NCBI GenBank assembly: GCA_003569245.1
Contig: BGOM01000024.1
Coordinates: 1 to 64,000, forward strand
Origin: Opitutia bacterium
GTDB taxonomy: Bacteria; Verrucomicrobiota; Verrucomicrobiia; Opitutales; UBA953
Reading direction: 5' to 3'
DNA length: 64,000 nucleotides
Made by a program: the position numbers and the translations under genes. The notes beneath the pieces are model-generated. The model was not told where the DNA came from, did not search any database, and saw nothing but the letters and a program-made list of their open reading frames with translations. Positions 8,004-16,987 of this stretch are shown here, in pieces (position 1 is the first letter of the stretch; each line of letters starts with the position of its first letter).

Positions 8004-8615
8004 TCAGTCGCGCGGGAACGGCAGCCGGAAGCGGTCCGTCGTGCGCGCGTAGCCGTCGGGACTGTTGAGCCGGCCGATCGGCGCGTACGCGGCGTAGTCC
8101 ACCTTCCACGTGACCGGGTCGGCCACGCCCGCGCGGACGTGCGCGAGCAGGATCTCGACCACGAAGAGCCGGTTCTCGCCGTAGCGCCGTTGATCGAGGA
8201 AGCGGCACTCCAAGGCGACCGGACATTCGGTCAGGATCGGCGCCCGGACGAGCTCGGCGGCGCGCGTGGCGAAGCCGCCCCGGACGATCTCGCTCTCGCC
8301 CGGCGGCAGGGCGCGGGCGCACGCGACCATCCGCGCGGCCAGCGGCTCGTCGCAGAGATGGATGACGCATTCGCCGGTCGCGAGCAGGTTGGCCGCCGTG
8401 TCCTTCATCGTCCCGTCGTCGCGATCCGCGGGGGCGAAGCCCGCGATGGGCGGCTCGGTCCCGAGGACGTTGAAGAAGGAGAAGGGTGCGGCGTTGGTCC
8501 GGCCGGCGGCGTCGACGGTCGTGACGAGCGCGATCGGTCGCGGCACGACGAGGCCGGCGAGCAGCCGGTAGGCGCGCTCGCCGGGATGCGCGGCGACGTC
8601 GAAGCGGTCGGTCAT
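8004..8615 (-). CDS. Flavin reductase-like (FMN-binding split barrel) protein
   Basis: A 203-residue protein: the N-terminal YRLLAGLVVPRPIALVTTVDAAGRTNAAPFSFFNVLG is typical of the flavoredoxin/flavin reductase-like domain, where this loop binds FMN. KDTAANLLATGECVIHLCDE and ALECRFLDQRRYG also fit the family. Probably an FMN-dependent oxidoreductase; the substrate cannot be told. The ATG overlaps the lspA stop (8612-8615), so it is translated as the last gene of the ileS-DksA-like-lspA run. Confidence 0.82.
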   Translation of the reverse strand: MTDRFDVAAHPGERAYRLLAGLVVPRPIALVTTVDAAGRTNAAPFSFFNVLGTEPPIAGFAPADRDDGTMKDTAANLLATGECVIHLCDEPLAARMVACARALPPGESEIVRGGFATRAAELVRAPILTECPVALECRFLDQRRYGENRLFVVEILLAHVRAGVADPVTWKVDYAAYAPIGRLNSPDGYARTTDRFRLPFPRD

Positions 8616-9166
8616 GCGCCGGGCGGGACGTCCTCGCCGGCATGCGAGGCCAGGGCGGCGCGCCGCGCGGCGTCCTGCCGGTACGACAGCCAGAGGTACA
8701 GGCCCACGCCCACGCAGATGCCGGCGTCGGCGATGTTGAACGCCGGGAAACGGTAGTAGGGGAGATGGACGTCGATGAAGTCGACCACGTGGTCCCCGAA
8801 GACGCGGTCGCGCACGTTGCCGAGGGTGCCGCCGACGAAGAGCCCGAAGGCGAGCTGGCCGCCCCGGAGTTCGCGCAACAGCGGCCGGCGCCAACGCCAC
8901 ACGAAGAAAAGGACCCCCAGCGCGAGCAGGACGAGGAAGGGGCGGACATCGTGGTCCGAGCCGAGCCCCCAGGCCGCGCCTTTGTTGCCTACGTGCACGA
9001 TCCAGAGACGGGGCAGGAGCTGGAGCGGCCCCGACCCGTCGGCCTCCGGGAAATACGTGTTGAACGGGAGATGCCGCCCGACGAGCCACTTGGTCCAGAG
9101 GTCCGCGGCCAACGCGACCAGGGCGACGACCCAGAACGTCAGGTACGGACGGAACCGGGAGCCCAT
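8612..9166 (-). CDS. lspA: Prolipoprotein signal peptidase (signal peptidase II)
   Basis: A 184-residue inner-membrane aspartyl protease that cleaves diacylglyceryl-prolipoproteins ahead of the lipidated Cys. Family motifs are present: LAADLWTKWLV, the N-rich VGNKGAAWGL (for NxGaAFG), GNVRDRVFGDHVVDFIDV and FPAFNIADAGI, holding the two catalytic Asp residues (in VVDF and NIAD). Four hydrophobic helices are seen. The ATG at 9166 gives a normal N-terminus. It follows the DksA-like gene by seven bases; the ileS-lspA neighbourhood is common in bacteria. Confidence 0.93.
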   Translation of the reverse strand: MGSRFRPYLTFWVVALVALAADLWTKWLVGRHLPFNTYFPEADGSGPLQLLPRLWIVHVGNKGAAWGLGSDHDVRPFLVLLALGVLFFVWRWRRPLLRELRGGQLAFGLFVGGTLGNVRDRVFGDHVVDFIDVHLPYYRFPAFNIADAGICVGVGLYLWLSYRQDAARRAALASHAGEDVPPGA

Positions 9167-9173
9167 GGCGGAC

Positions 9174-10268
9174 TCAGGAGTCGCTCGGGTCGTCCTCGCC
9201 GCCGCCGCCGCCGGTGCCGAAGCCGACCTCGTCGCCGTGCTCACCCAGCGGGTTGCCGCCGCGACGACGGTGCGCGCGCCGGTTGCGCTCGAGCTCCTTC
9301 TGTCCCTCGAGGGAATAGCGGGTGAACGGGACCGCCATCAGGCGGGCGTGCGGGATGGGCTTGCCGGTGATCTCGCAGACGCCGTAGCCGCCCTTCTTCA
9401 TGCGCTCGATGGCGTCGGCGATCTCCTTCAGCGCCTCCTGCTCGTTCGAGATCAGCGAGAGCGCGAAGTCGCGGTCGGCCGTGTCGGTGCCGGCGTCGGC
9501 CAGGTGCTGCGAATAGCCGGACAGGTCGCCGGCGTCGTCCTTGCCGGACTTCTTGAGCGCGGCCTCGGAGTGGAAGGCGAGCCCCTTCTGCAGGGCCTCG
9601 CGCATGTTGACGAGCAGGCTGTAGTAGCGGCGGAAACGCTCGGGCACCTGCTTGGACTCGTCACCCGAGGTGGAACCCTTGCGGAACGGGTTGGTGCCGA
9701 GCAGGTCGGCGATCGTGGCGGCGGCCACGTTGTGGGTGCGATGATCGTCCGCGCGGGCGGCGGCCGCGGCCTTCTCGCGGGCCTTGCGCTCCTCCTCGGG
9801 CACCCAGAGGTTCAGCTTCACGCCCTTCTTCTTGCGACTGGCGAGATAAGCCTGCACCTCGGCGACGGTGTAGAAAAGCAGTTTGGGACGAGGCGGGGCC
9901 TCCGTGGCGGCGTCCTGGTGGTGATCCTTGCGATGGGTCTCGAGGAGTTTCTTCTGCGTGTCGTGGTCGACCTTCGGGGGCTTGCCGCCCTTCGCCGGCT
10001 TGGCGGGCTTGCCGGCCTCCGGCTTGAGCTTGCCCTGCTTGGGCTCCTTGACGACCTCGGCGACCGGCTTGCCGGGCTTGGCCGCAGGCTTGCCCTTGGC
10101 GACCGGAGCGGCCGGCTTCAACGGGGACGGCTTCCCCTTCCCTGCCGGGGTGACCTTGGCGACGGGCTTGGTCTTGGCCACGACCTTCGGCGCGGGCTTC
10201 TTCGCCGGCGTCGGCTTAGCCGCGGGCTTGGCGGCGGTCTTCTTCTTGGGAGCGGGCTTCTTGGGCAT
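9174..10268 (-). CDS. DksA/TraR-like protein with histone-H1-like N-terminal tail
   Basis: A 364-residue protein. Residues 1 to about 100 are almost only Lys, Ala and Pro (KPAPKKKTAAKPAAKPTPAKK style), like H1-type DNA-binding tails. The rest resembles DksA/TraR: a long helical region with RDFALSLISNEQEALKEIADAIERMKKGGYGVCEITGKPIPHARLMAVPFTRYSLEGQ. The alignment to YGxCExCGxxIxxxRLxAxPxxxxCxxC is clear, but only the first of four zinc cysteines remains. It ends in an acidic, glycine-rich tail. It lies between ileS and lspA, six and seven bases from each. Likely a nucleoid- or RNA-polymerase-associated regulator; this is inference. Confidence 0.75.
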   Translation of the reverse strand: MPKKPAPKKKTAAKPAAKPTPAKKPAPKVVAKTKPVAKVTPAGKGKPSPLKPAAPVAKGKPAAKPGKPVAEVVKEPKQGKLKPEAGKPAKPAKGGKPPKVDHDTQKKLLETHRKDHHQDAATEAPPRPKLLFYTVAEVQAYLASRKKKGVKLNLWVPEEERKAREKAAAAARADDHRTHNVAAATIADLLGTNPFRKGSTSGDESKQVPERFRRYYSLLVNMREALQKGLAFHSEAALKKSGKDDAGDLSGYSQHLADAGTDTADRDFALSLISNEQEALKEIADAIERMKKGGYGVCEITGKPIPHARLMAVPFTRYSLEGQKELERNRRAHRRRGGNPLGEHGDEVGFGTGGGGGEDDPSDS

Positions 10269-10274
10269 GGGAAA

Positions 10275-13094
10275 TCAGGATTGGGGGTATTTGGCGAGGA
10301 GGGCGGTACGGCACCGAGGAGATACCATACCGAATTTGCCGGCGTCCACAAGCGTCGGGACCCATCGCCAGGATCGCGGGCAGCGGACGCCGCCGGCCTT
10401 GTCGACCTGGCAGGCCAACGGGGACCCGGGGGTGGGGACGAAGGAGACCGCGGAGACGATCCAAAGCTCGGCCAAGGCCTCGCCCAGACCGGTCAGGAGG
10501 CGGAAATCGGCGTCCGCGGGGTCGCCGGAGACGACCACGGCGGCCTCGAGGGACTGGCCGAGCTTCTTCTCCTGACGCATCTTCTCGAGCGGGACGTTGA
10601 CGAGGGCGGCGAGCGCCTGCACGCGCGCGCAGGCGGCGTGGGCGGCGAGGCCGGCCTCGTCCTCCCAGTCGGCGGGCGGAGCGGGCCAATCCTGCAGGTG
10701 GACGGAGGCGGCGTCCGTGTACTCGGCCTTCGCCACGAGGTGGGACCACGCCTCGTCGGCGGTGAACGGCACGAACGGGGCGATGACCCGGAGGTAGGCG
10801 CGCAGGATCAGGTCGAGCGCGGTCTGCGTGGAGCGGCGCAGCGGGTCGGCGGGCGCCAGGGTGTACAGGCGGTCCTTGACGATGTTGTGGTACGTCGAGG
10901 ACAGCGTGCCCGTGGTGAAGTGGGCGAGCGCGGCGGCGGCGCGGTGGAACTCGTTGCGTTCGCAGGCGTCGGTGACCTCGCGCACGAGGCGGGCGGTCTC
11001 GACGAGGGCCCAGCGGTCGATCGCCGAGAGGCGCGCCACCGGGACGGCGTCCTTGGCCGCGTCGAAGTCGAACAGGTTGCCCAGCTGGTAGCGCAGCGAG
11101 TTGCGCATGCCGCGGTACTGGTTGGACACGTGCTCGAAGATGGCGTCGGACAGCGGGATGTCGGACTGGTAGTTCTCGGAGGCGACCCAGAGGCGGATGA
11201 TGTCGGCCCCGTACTTCTTCACGTAGCCGTCGGCGGTCTGCGGCTTGCCGTCGGACTTCGAGATCTTCTGGCGCTTCTCGTTCACGACGAAGCCGTGGGT
11301 GAGGACGGCGCGGTAGGGCGCGGCGCCCTTGACCGCGACCGCGGTCCAGAGCGAGGATTGGAACCAGCCGCGGTGCTGGTCGGAACCCTCGAGGTAAAGA
11401 TCGGCCGGCCAATGCAGGTCCTTGTGCTTGGCGCAGACGGCGAGGTGGCTCGAGCCGGAGTCGATCCAGACATCGAGCGTGTCGGTGCCCTTGCGGAGAT
11501 CCTTCGGCCAGCCGGCCGGGACCGGCGCGCCGGCGAGGATCGTCTCGACCGAGGAGGCCCACCACCAATCGCCGCCGTGGAGCGCGACCTGCCGGGCGAC
11601 GTGGCGCACGACGCCGGCGTCGAGGTACGACTCGCCCGTGGACGGCGAGGTGAAGGCGGGGATGGGGACGCCCCAGGCGCGCTGACGCGAGATGCACCAG
11701 TCGGGACGGCCCTCGACGGCGCCGCGGATGCGGTTCTCGCCCGAAGCGGGGATCCACTGGACGTCGCCGACGGCCTTCAGGGCGCGCTGGCGCAGATCGC
11801 CGCGATCGAGGCCGACGAACCACTGGTCCATGGCGCGGAAGATCACCGGCGTCTTGGAGCGCCAGCAATGCGGGTAGGAATGGTTGAAGCCCTGGGCCTT
11901 GAGCAGCGCGCCCGCGCCCTTGAGCAGCTCCAGCACCGCGAGATTGGCCGGATTCTTGCCATCGGTCTCCAGCACGGTGACGCCGACCAGCGCGGCGGGC
12001 ACGCGGCCATCGTCGGCGTAGGTGCCGTCGTTGCGCACCGGGCAATACGGCTCGAGGCCGTATTTGTTGCCGGTCTGGAAGTCCTCGAGACCATGGCCCG
12101 GGGCGGTGTGCACGCAGCCCGTGCCCGCGTCGGTCGTGACGTAGTCGGCGAGCACCACCGGGGAGGCGCGATCGATGAAAGGATGACGGGCGACCAGGCC
12201 CTCGAGGGCGCGGCCGGTCACGCGGAAGCCGTCGACGGCCCCCTCGAGCCCGCAGGCGGCGACGAAGGCGTCGCGCAGGGCGGCGGCCACGAGGAAGGAG
12301 CGGTCGCCGTGCCGGACCTCGACGTACTCAAGTTCCGGATGCACCGCGATGGCGAGGTTCGCCGGCAGCGTCCACGGGGTCGTCGTCCAGATGACGACGG
12401 AGAGCGGGTGCGCGGGCGCGAGGCCCTTCGCGGCGGGCGCGGGGACCGGGAAGGCGACCCAGATCGAGAAGGAGCGCTTGTCCTGGTACTCGATCTCGGC
12501 CTCGGCGAGGGCGGTCTCACAGGGAATCGACCAGTAGACCGGCTTCTTGGAGCGGTAGACGAGGCCCTGCTCGATGAAGCTCGCGAAGCCGCCGAGGATC
12601 TCGGCCTCGTAAGCCGGATCCATCGTGCGGTATTCCGACTTCCAGTCGGCGAGGATGCCGAGGCGCTTGAACTGCCCGCGCTGCTTCTCGATGAAGCCGG
12701 CGGAGAACTGGGCGCAGGCCCGGCGGACACCGAGCGCGTCGAGCGACTGCTTGGCCGCCTGGAGCTCCTTCATCACCTTGTGCTCGATGGGGAGGCCGTG
12801 GCAGTCCCAGCCGGGCACGTAGGGCGTCCGGAACCCGCGCATGGACTTGTAGCGCAGGATGGCGTCCTTCAGCAGCTTGTTGAGGGCGGTGCCGATGTGG
12901 ACGTCGCCGTTCGTGAAAGGGGGACCGTCGTGCAGGACGAAGGCGGGCTTGCCGGCGGCGCGCGCCTGGATGGCGTCATAGAGACCGAGCCGCTCCCAGT
13001 GGGCGATCCGGACCGGTTCGCGTTCGGCCAGGCCGGCCCGCATGGGGAAGTCGGTCACCGGCAGGTTGAGGGTATCCTTGAGCTCTTCGGCCAT
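10275..13094 (-). CDS. ileS: Isoleucyl-tRNA synthetase
   Basis: A class I aminoacyl-tRNA synthetase of 939 residues, close to the E. coli length. Visible motifs are GPPFTNGDVHIGTALNK (HIGH motif near residue 66), the WDCHGLPIE segment, the editing-domain region VIWTTTPWTLPANLAI, the DVWIDSGSSH region, and KISKSDGK (KMSKS motif) near residue 605. The C-terminal zinc knuckle is degenerate: RCPRSWRW replaces CPRCW and the last pair is SPRC. The start MAEELKDTLNLPVTDFPMRAGL is standard. First gene of the run ileS-DksA-like-lspA-flavin reductase. Confidence 0.97.
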   Translation of the reverse strand: MAEELKDTLNLPVTDFPMRAGLAEREPVRIAHWERLGLYDAIQARAAGKPAFVLHDGPPFTNGDVHIGTALNKLLKDAILRYKSMRGFRTPYVPGWDCHGLPIEHKVMKELQAAKQSLDALGVRRACAQFSAGFIEKQRGQFKRLGILADWKSEYRTMDPAYEAEILGGFASFIEQGLVYRSKKPVYWSIPCETALAEAEIEYQDKRSFSIWVAFPVPAPAAKGLAPAHPLSVVIWTTTPWTLPANLAIAVHPELEYVEVRHGDRSFLVAAALRDAFVAACGLEGAVDGFRVTGRALEGLVARHPFIDRASPVVLADYVTTDAGTGCVHTAPGHGLEDFQTGNKYGLEPYCPVRNDGTYADDGRVPAALVGVTVLETDGKNPANLAVLELLKGAGALLKAQGFNHSYPHCWRSKTPVIFRAMDQWFVGLDRGDLRQRALKAVGDVQWIPASGENRIRGAVEGRPDWCISRQRAWGVPIPAFTSPSTGESYLDAGVVRHVARQVALHGGDWWWASSVETILAGAPVPAGWPKDLRKGTDTLDVWIDSGSSHLAVCAKHKDLHWPADLYLEGSDQHRGWFQSSLWTAVAVKGAAPYRAVLTHGFVVNEKRQKISKSDGKPQTADGYVKKYGADIIRLWVASENYQSDIPLSDAIFEHVSNQYRGMRNSLRYQLGNLFDFDAAKDAVPVARLSAIDRWALVETARLVREVTDACERNEFHRAAAALAHFTTGTLSSTYHNIVKDRLYTLAPADPLRRSTQTALDLILRAYLRVIAPFVPFTADEAWSHLVAKAEYTDAASVHLQDWPAPPADWEDEAGLAAHAACARVQALAALVNVPLEKMRQEKKLGQSLEAAVVVSGDPADADFRLLTGLGEALAELWIVSAVSFVPTPGSPLACQVDKAGGVRCPRSWRWVPTLVDAGKFGMVSPRCRTALLAKYPQS

Positions 13095-13223
13095 GTTTAC
13101 GTTTGGGCAGGGGCGAGGGGCGCAAACGCCCTTCGGGGCGGAGAAAGTGAACGGGACGGGGGATGAGGCAAGGGCGGAGATGGGGGACGGGGTCTTTCCC
13201 GGCAGCCGCCTTGGCGGGCGGGA

Positions 13224-13252
13224 TTGACAGGCACCGCGGGAAGCCCACCAAT
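13224..13252 (+). promoter_or_regulatory. Possible sigma-70-type promoter for the 13265 gene
   Basis: A perfect TTGACA (13224-13229) is followed after 17 bases by ACCAAT (13247-13252), a weak -10 with three of six matches. The ATG is only 12 bases beyond. This is the best promoter-like pair in the 170-base divergent gap with ileS. Confidence 0.45.
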
Positions 13253-13264
13253 AAGTCCCCTGCC

Positions 13265-13519
13265 ATGGATAACCTGAAGCCCAAGCTCGTCACCACCCGG
13301 GGTGCCATCATCGACGTGGTCCTGACGGTCATCTTCTTCGTCTGGATGACGACCGTGCTCAAGAAGCACGTGCCTTGGGTCGAAGCCGGCGAGACGGCCG
13401 TCCTGCTCGGCGCCGCCTACTGCTCCCTCTGCCTTTCGGGCGTCCTCTGGATGGCCCTGAGCCTGTTCCGCGTCACGCTCGCTGACCAGATGCTCCCGAA
13501 GTCCCCCGACCAGCGCTGA
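13265..13519 (+). CDS. Small membrane protein of unknown function
   Basis: An 84-residue protein, MDNLKPKLVTTRGAIIDVVL at the start, with two hydrophobic helices (about residues 14-30 and 43-68) joined by a short loop (KKHVPWVEAGE). No named family is recognised. The ATG at 13265 is chosen because the helices follow directly and the region upstream is low-complexity. It is a single-gene unit ending at the terminator at 13542. Confidence 0.7.
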   Translation: MDNLKPKLVTTRGAIIDVVLTVIFFVWMTTVLKKHVPWVEAGETAVLLGAAYCSLCLSGVLWMALSLFRVTLADQMLPKSPDQR

Positions 13520-13541
13520 ACGCGACCGGGAGCACTCCTTG

Positions 13542-13570
13542 AGGCCGGCTGACCAGCCGGCCTTTTTATT
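13542..13570. terminator. Bidirectional intrinsic terminator
   Basis: A 9-bp stem AGGCCGGCT / AGCCGGCCT with a GACC loop and T-rich downstream sequence sits between two convergent genes. It ends the gene at 13265 and overlaps the stop of the minus-strand gene at 13566. Confidence 0.8.
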
Positions 13571-14657
13571 TGGGCGGCAGGAGGGGCGCGCCCAACGCCG
13601 CCTCGACCTCGGCGGCGAGCGCCTGCGCCGCGGCCCGCTCCCGCCGGAACTCCGCCCACTTCTCGGCGAGTTCCTCCGGGGAGCCTTGCTCGAAGCGCTC
13701 CAACCAAGCCCCGAAAGTTCGCCACGCGTTCGCGTGGACCGGATTCTGCCGGAGGATCTCCCGGCGCACCGTGGCCAGCCGTTCCCGCATCGCCTCGGCC
13801 ACCGCGGGCATGGCGCGGTGACGGACGAGCGCGGGCCCGTCGAGCACCGCGTCGCCCGACCCGAGGTCGAAGACGAACCGGGCCAGCTCTTCCAAGGCCG
13901 CGCCGGATTCGCGCATCCCCAGGCTCACCGGCTTGCGCTGCACGAGGAGCTGAGACCGCTTCGCCTGCCAGTCAGCCTCCTGGAGGGCCGCGGTCGCGCC
14001 GCCGGCGACATGGCGGGCCAGCAGGCCGGCGGTCTCGCGCGGTTGGGCGGCGCGCAACGTCCGCCAGAACAGGAAGGCCTCGCGCTCCGAGGCGCGGCCG
14101 GCGCGCAGGTCGGTCAGGGAGGCGGGCGGCTCGCGCAAACCCTCGCGATACCAAAGATCGACCAAGGCGGGACGCAGCAAAGCCAGGGTCTCGGCGGCGA
14201 GCGCCTGGGCGAGCCACGGCTCGGGTTCCCGGGGCGGCCCGCCGGCGAGGAGCGCGCAACGACGGAGCCAGGCCCGCACGGCGGCCTCGGCGGCGAGCGC
14301 CGGGGCCCGCTCCGCGGCGCCGAGCCGCAACGAGACGAGCACCTGCCCGGCCAGGACGCGCACGTCGACATCGGCGAACCCGGGCAGGTCGACCAATTCG
14401 ACGCGCGCCTTGGGCGGAGGCAAGGGGGCGAGTCCATAGGCGAACTCCAGATGGCGCTCGAGCGCCGCGAAATGGGCGGTGACGAAACTGACCTCATCGA
14501 GCCGTTCCCCGACGACCACCGCGAAGCGGGTCTCGTTGAAGAAGACGCGCGCGTCGGCGACCGCCGCCGGCACCGTCGTCGCAGGCGGGACGGGCGGAGG
14601 CGCGACCTCGGGCGTGGCCGCCGCCAGGCACGCGCAGGTGGCCAGGGCGGTCCACAT
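13566..14657 (-). CDS. Secreted protein of unknown function
   Basis: A 363-residue protein with a probable signal peptide (MWTALATCACLAAATP) followed by a Pro-rich linker. The body is Ala/Leu/Arg-rich and mostly helical, with VFFNETRFAVVVGERLDEVSFVTAHFAALERHLEFAYGL near the N-terminus and RQNPVHANAWRTFGAWLERFEQ near the C-terminus. No known catalytic motif is visible. It is separated by two bases from the coiled-coil protein upstream, so the two are very likely cotranscribed and may work together. Confidence 0.65.
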   Translation of the reverse strand: MWTALATCACLAAATPEVAPPPVPPATTVPAAVADARVFFNETRFAVVVGERLDEVSFVTAHFAALERHLEFAYGLAPLPPPKARVELVDLPGFADVDVRVLAGQVLVSLRLGAAERAPALAAEAAVRAWLRRCALLAGGPPREPEPWLAQALAAETLALLRPALVDLWYREGLREPPASLTDLRAGRASEREAFLFWRTLRAAQPRETAGLLARHVAGGATAALQEADWQAKRSQLLVQRKPVSLGMRESGAALEELARFVFDLGSGDAVLDGPALVRHRAMPAVAEAMRERLATVRREILRQNPVHANAWRTFGAWLERFEQGSPEELAEKWAEFRRERAAAQALAAEVEAALGAPLLPPK

Positions 14658-14659
14658 CC

Positions 14660-15826
14660 TCAGGCGCCGCTGAAATGACTTTCGTCGAGCTCGACGGTCT
14701 CGCCGCCGGAGAGGTGGATCGGCTCACCGAGCGGAGACTGATCGTTCTTCCAGACCTCGACGGTCGCGGGAGCGTCGGGCTGCGGGCAGACCCACTGCCA
14801 GCGGCCGATGCCGAGGAAGTTCATCGGGATCCCGTGATCGGCGCTGAGGCCCGGGCCGCTCCCGCGGACGAAGGGCTTGTTGCCGATGCCGATCATGAGG
14901 TTGATGACGAGGGCGGTGCCGTCGCCGGTGACCACGGGGGCCGCGGCGGGCGCGGCTTCCTCGGCCGCAGGCTCGGACTCGATCGCCTCCTCGTCGGCTT
15001 CCGCTTCCTCTTCGGCTTCATCCGCGGAATCCTCTTCGGCTTCCTCTTCATCCGCGTCTTCCGTGACCGGCGCCGCCGGGGCGACGACGGGGCGGTCGCG
15101 CAAGGCCTGGAGTTCGGCGCTGACGGCATCGAGACGCTCATCGAGCTTGTCCGCGGATTGGGCCGCCTTCTGGGTCGCCTTCCTGACCTCATCGCGCACC
15201 GCCTTGAGATCCTCGGCCGTCACGGCCGGAGCCGCGGCCTTGAGCTCGGCCAAAGCCTCGGCCGTCTCCTCCGTGGTCGCGAGCCCGCTGCGCACGGTCT
15301 CCGCGAGGGATTCCAATTTCGCGCCGAGGTCGTCGAGGGACTCCTTGGCCTCGGTGCCGACGGCGGCGGAACGCTGCGCGACGGCGACCTTCTTCTCGAG
15401 CTCGGCGGCGGTCGCCTTGAGCGCGGCGAGCTCGGCCTTCAGGGCGTTGATCTCGGTCGAGGCGCGCTGGGCCACGGCCGCGGCGGCGGCCTCCGCCTGC
15501 CGGCGGACATCCAGCTCGACCTCGCCGATGCGGCGGTTGCCGGCTTCGGCGGCGGCGCGCGCATCGTCGCGCAGGCGGTCGATCTCCGCGGCCAGCGCGG
15601 CCCGCAGGCGGGCCTGCTCGGCGAGGCGCTCGGCCTTGCCGCCGCCGTCCCGGAGCACGGGGATGACGACGATCAGGGAGGCGCCGAGGATGCCGCAGAC
15701 CGCGAGGAAGGCCTGGAAGCCGTCCTTCGGGTCAAGGTCGAGGCACAGCACGCCGAGGACGGCGATGAAGTCGGCGGCTACGAGGAACCATTTTTCCTGG
15801 AGCAGTTTCTGGAGGTCGCGGTTCAT
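14660..15826 (-). CDS. Membrane-anchored coiled-coil protein of unknown function
   Basis: A 388-residue protein with two transmembrane helices at about residues 15-32 and 38-57, then a long Ala/Glu/Arg-rich coiled coil (about 60-260). Next is an acidic stretch of Glu/Asp/Ala (about 262-300) and a C-terminal domain with ALVINLMIGIGNKPFVRGSGPGLS and VEVWKNDQSPLGEPI. The C-terminal part looks like a beta-rich binding domain. The topology would place the coiled coil and the C-terminus on the same side of the membrane. Role unknown; possibly an envelope or cell-shape scaffold (inference). Confidence 0.65.
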   Translation of the reverse strand: MNRDLQKLLQEKWFLVAADFIAVLGVLCLDLDPKDGFQAFLAVCGILGASLIVVIPVLRDGGGKAERLAEQARLRAALAAEIDRLRDDARAAAEAGNRRIGEVELDVRRQAEAAAAAVAQRASTEINALKAELAALKATAAELEKKVAVAQRSAAVGTEAKESLDDLGAKLESLAETVRSGLATTEETAEALAELKAAAPAVTAEDLKAVRDEVRKATQKAAQSADKLDERLDAVSAELQALRDRPVVAPAAPVTEDADEEEAEEDSADEAEEEAEADEEAIESEPAAEEAAPAAAPVVTGDGTALVINLMIGIGNKPFVRGSGPGLSADHGIPMNFLGIGRWQWVCPQPDAPATVEVWKNDQSPLGEPIHLSGGETVELDESHFSGA

Positions 15827-15849
15827 GGGGATGGGGTAAGGGACGGGGC

Positions 15850-16869
15850 TCAGCGGGGCCGCTCGACGAAGCCGACCTTGCGGTGGACCTTGGAGAGCGT
15901 GCGGAAGGCGGTGGCCTGGGCGGACTCGGCGCCGGCCTTGAGGATGCGGGCAAGCTCCTCGCGGTCCTTGATCAGCTCGTCGTAGCGCAGGCGGACCGGG
16001 TCGAGGGTGGCGACGACGGCGTCGGCCACGGCCTTCTTGAAGTCGCCGTAGCCCTTGCCGGCGAACTCGGCCTCGAGGACGGCGACGTCGCGGCCGGTGC
16101 AGCCCGCCATGATCGTGAGGAGATTACGGATACCGGGCTTGTCGTCGGCGGCGCGCACCTCGGCGCCCGAGTCGGTGACGGACGACATGACCTTCTTGCG
16201 GATCTCGTCGGGGCGGTCGGTGACGTAGACCGTGCCCGCCTGGTTGGGGTCCGACTTCGACATCTTGGCGGTCGGGTCCTGGAGGGACATGATGCGCGAG
16301 CCGACCTTGGAGATGAAGGGCGCGGGGAGCTTGAAGGTCTCCGAGTAGCGGTGATTGAACTTCTCGGCGAGGTCGCGGGCCAGCTCCAGGTGCTGCTTCT
16401 GGTCGTCGCCCACGGGCACGAGGTCGGCGTTGTAGAGCAGGATATCCGCGGCCATGAGCACCGGGTAGAAGAGCAGGCCGGCGTCGACCGACTGCTGCTT
16501 GCGGGACTTGTCCTTGAACTGGGTCATGCGCTCCAGCTGCCCGAGCGGGCAGAGGCAGCCGAGGACCCAGGCCAGTTCGGTGTGGCCGAGCACGTGGGAC
16601 TGGACGAAGAGCCGGCTCCGGGCCGGGTCCAAGCCGCACGCGACATACTGGGCCAGGCAGGAATAGGTGTTCTCGCGGAGCTGGGCCGGCACGGTGGGCA
16701 CGGTGATCGCGTGCTGGTCCACGATCCCGAAATAGCACTCATGGTCGTCCTGCATCCGACCCCAGTTGAGGACCGCCCCGAGGTAATTACCCAGGTGGAG
16801 ACGACCCGTCGGCTGGGCGCAGGTCAGGACCACGGGCTTGGCGGGCTTTTTATCGGTCGTTTCGCTCAT
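15850..16869 (-). CDS. trpS: Tryptophanyl-tRNA synthetase
   Basis: A class Ic synthetase of 339 residues. The HIGH-type motif appears as PTGRLHLGNYLGA (about residues 20-32) and the KMSKS motif as AKMSKSDPN. GLLFYPVLMAADILLYNADLVPVGDDQKQHLEL is characteristic of TrpRS. The ATG at 16869 gives a short extension (MSETTDKKPAKP) ahead of the conserved strand VVLTCAQPTG. Confidence 0.95.
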   Translation of the reverse strand: MSETTDKKPAKPVVLTCAQPTGRLHLGNYLGAVLNWGRMQDDHECYFGIVDQHAITVPTVPAQLRENTYSCLAQYVACGLDPARSRLFVQSHVLGHTELAWVLGCLCPLGQLERMTQFKDKSRKQQSVDAGLLFYPVLMAADILLYNADLVPVGDDQKQHLELARDLAEKFNHRYSETFKLPAPFISKVGSRIMSLQDPTAKMSKSDPNQAGTVYVTDRPDEIRKKVMSSVTDSGAEVRAADDKPGIRNLLTIMAGCTGRDVAVLEAEFAGKGYGDFKKAVADAVVATLDPVRLRYDELIKDREELARILKAGAESAQATAFRTLSKVHRKVGFVERPR

Positions 16870-16933
16870 TCCGGTCCGCCCAGCGTGGCGGGCGGCCGCC
16901 CGGGCATCAAGCGGATTGGGCGAGCGGTGACGC

Positions 16934-16962
16934 TTGAAATCGGGACCGCACCCGCCTACATA
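16934..16962 (+). promoter_or_regulatory. Possible promoter for mscS and the ABC operon
   Basis: TTGAAA (16934-16939), a 17-base spacer and TACATA (16957-16962) lie 25 bases before the ATG of the MscS-type gene, in the divergent gap with trpS. Confidence 0.5.
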
Positions 16963-16987
16963 GGTCGGCACCCATCTTTCCCTGCCC

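Noticed and set aside
8775-13166. A 1463-codon open frame on the plus strand opposite lspA, the DksA-like gene and ileS
   Set aside because: It is antisense to well-recognised genes, shows no family motif, and long antisense frames are expected at this GC content.
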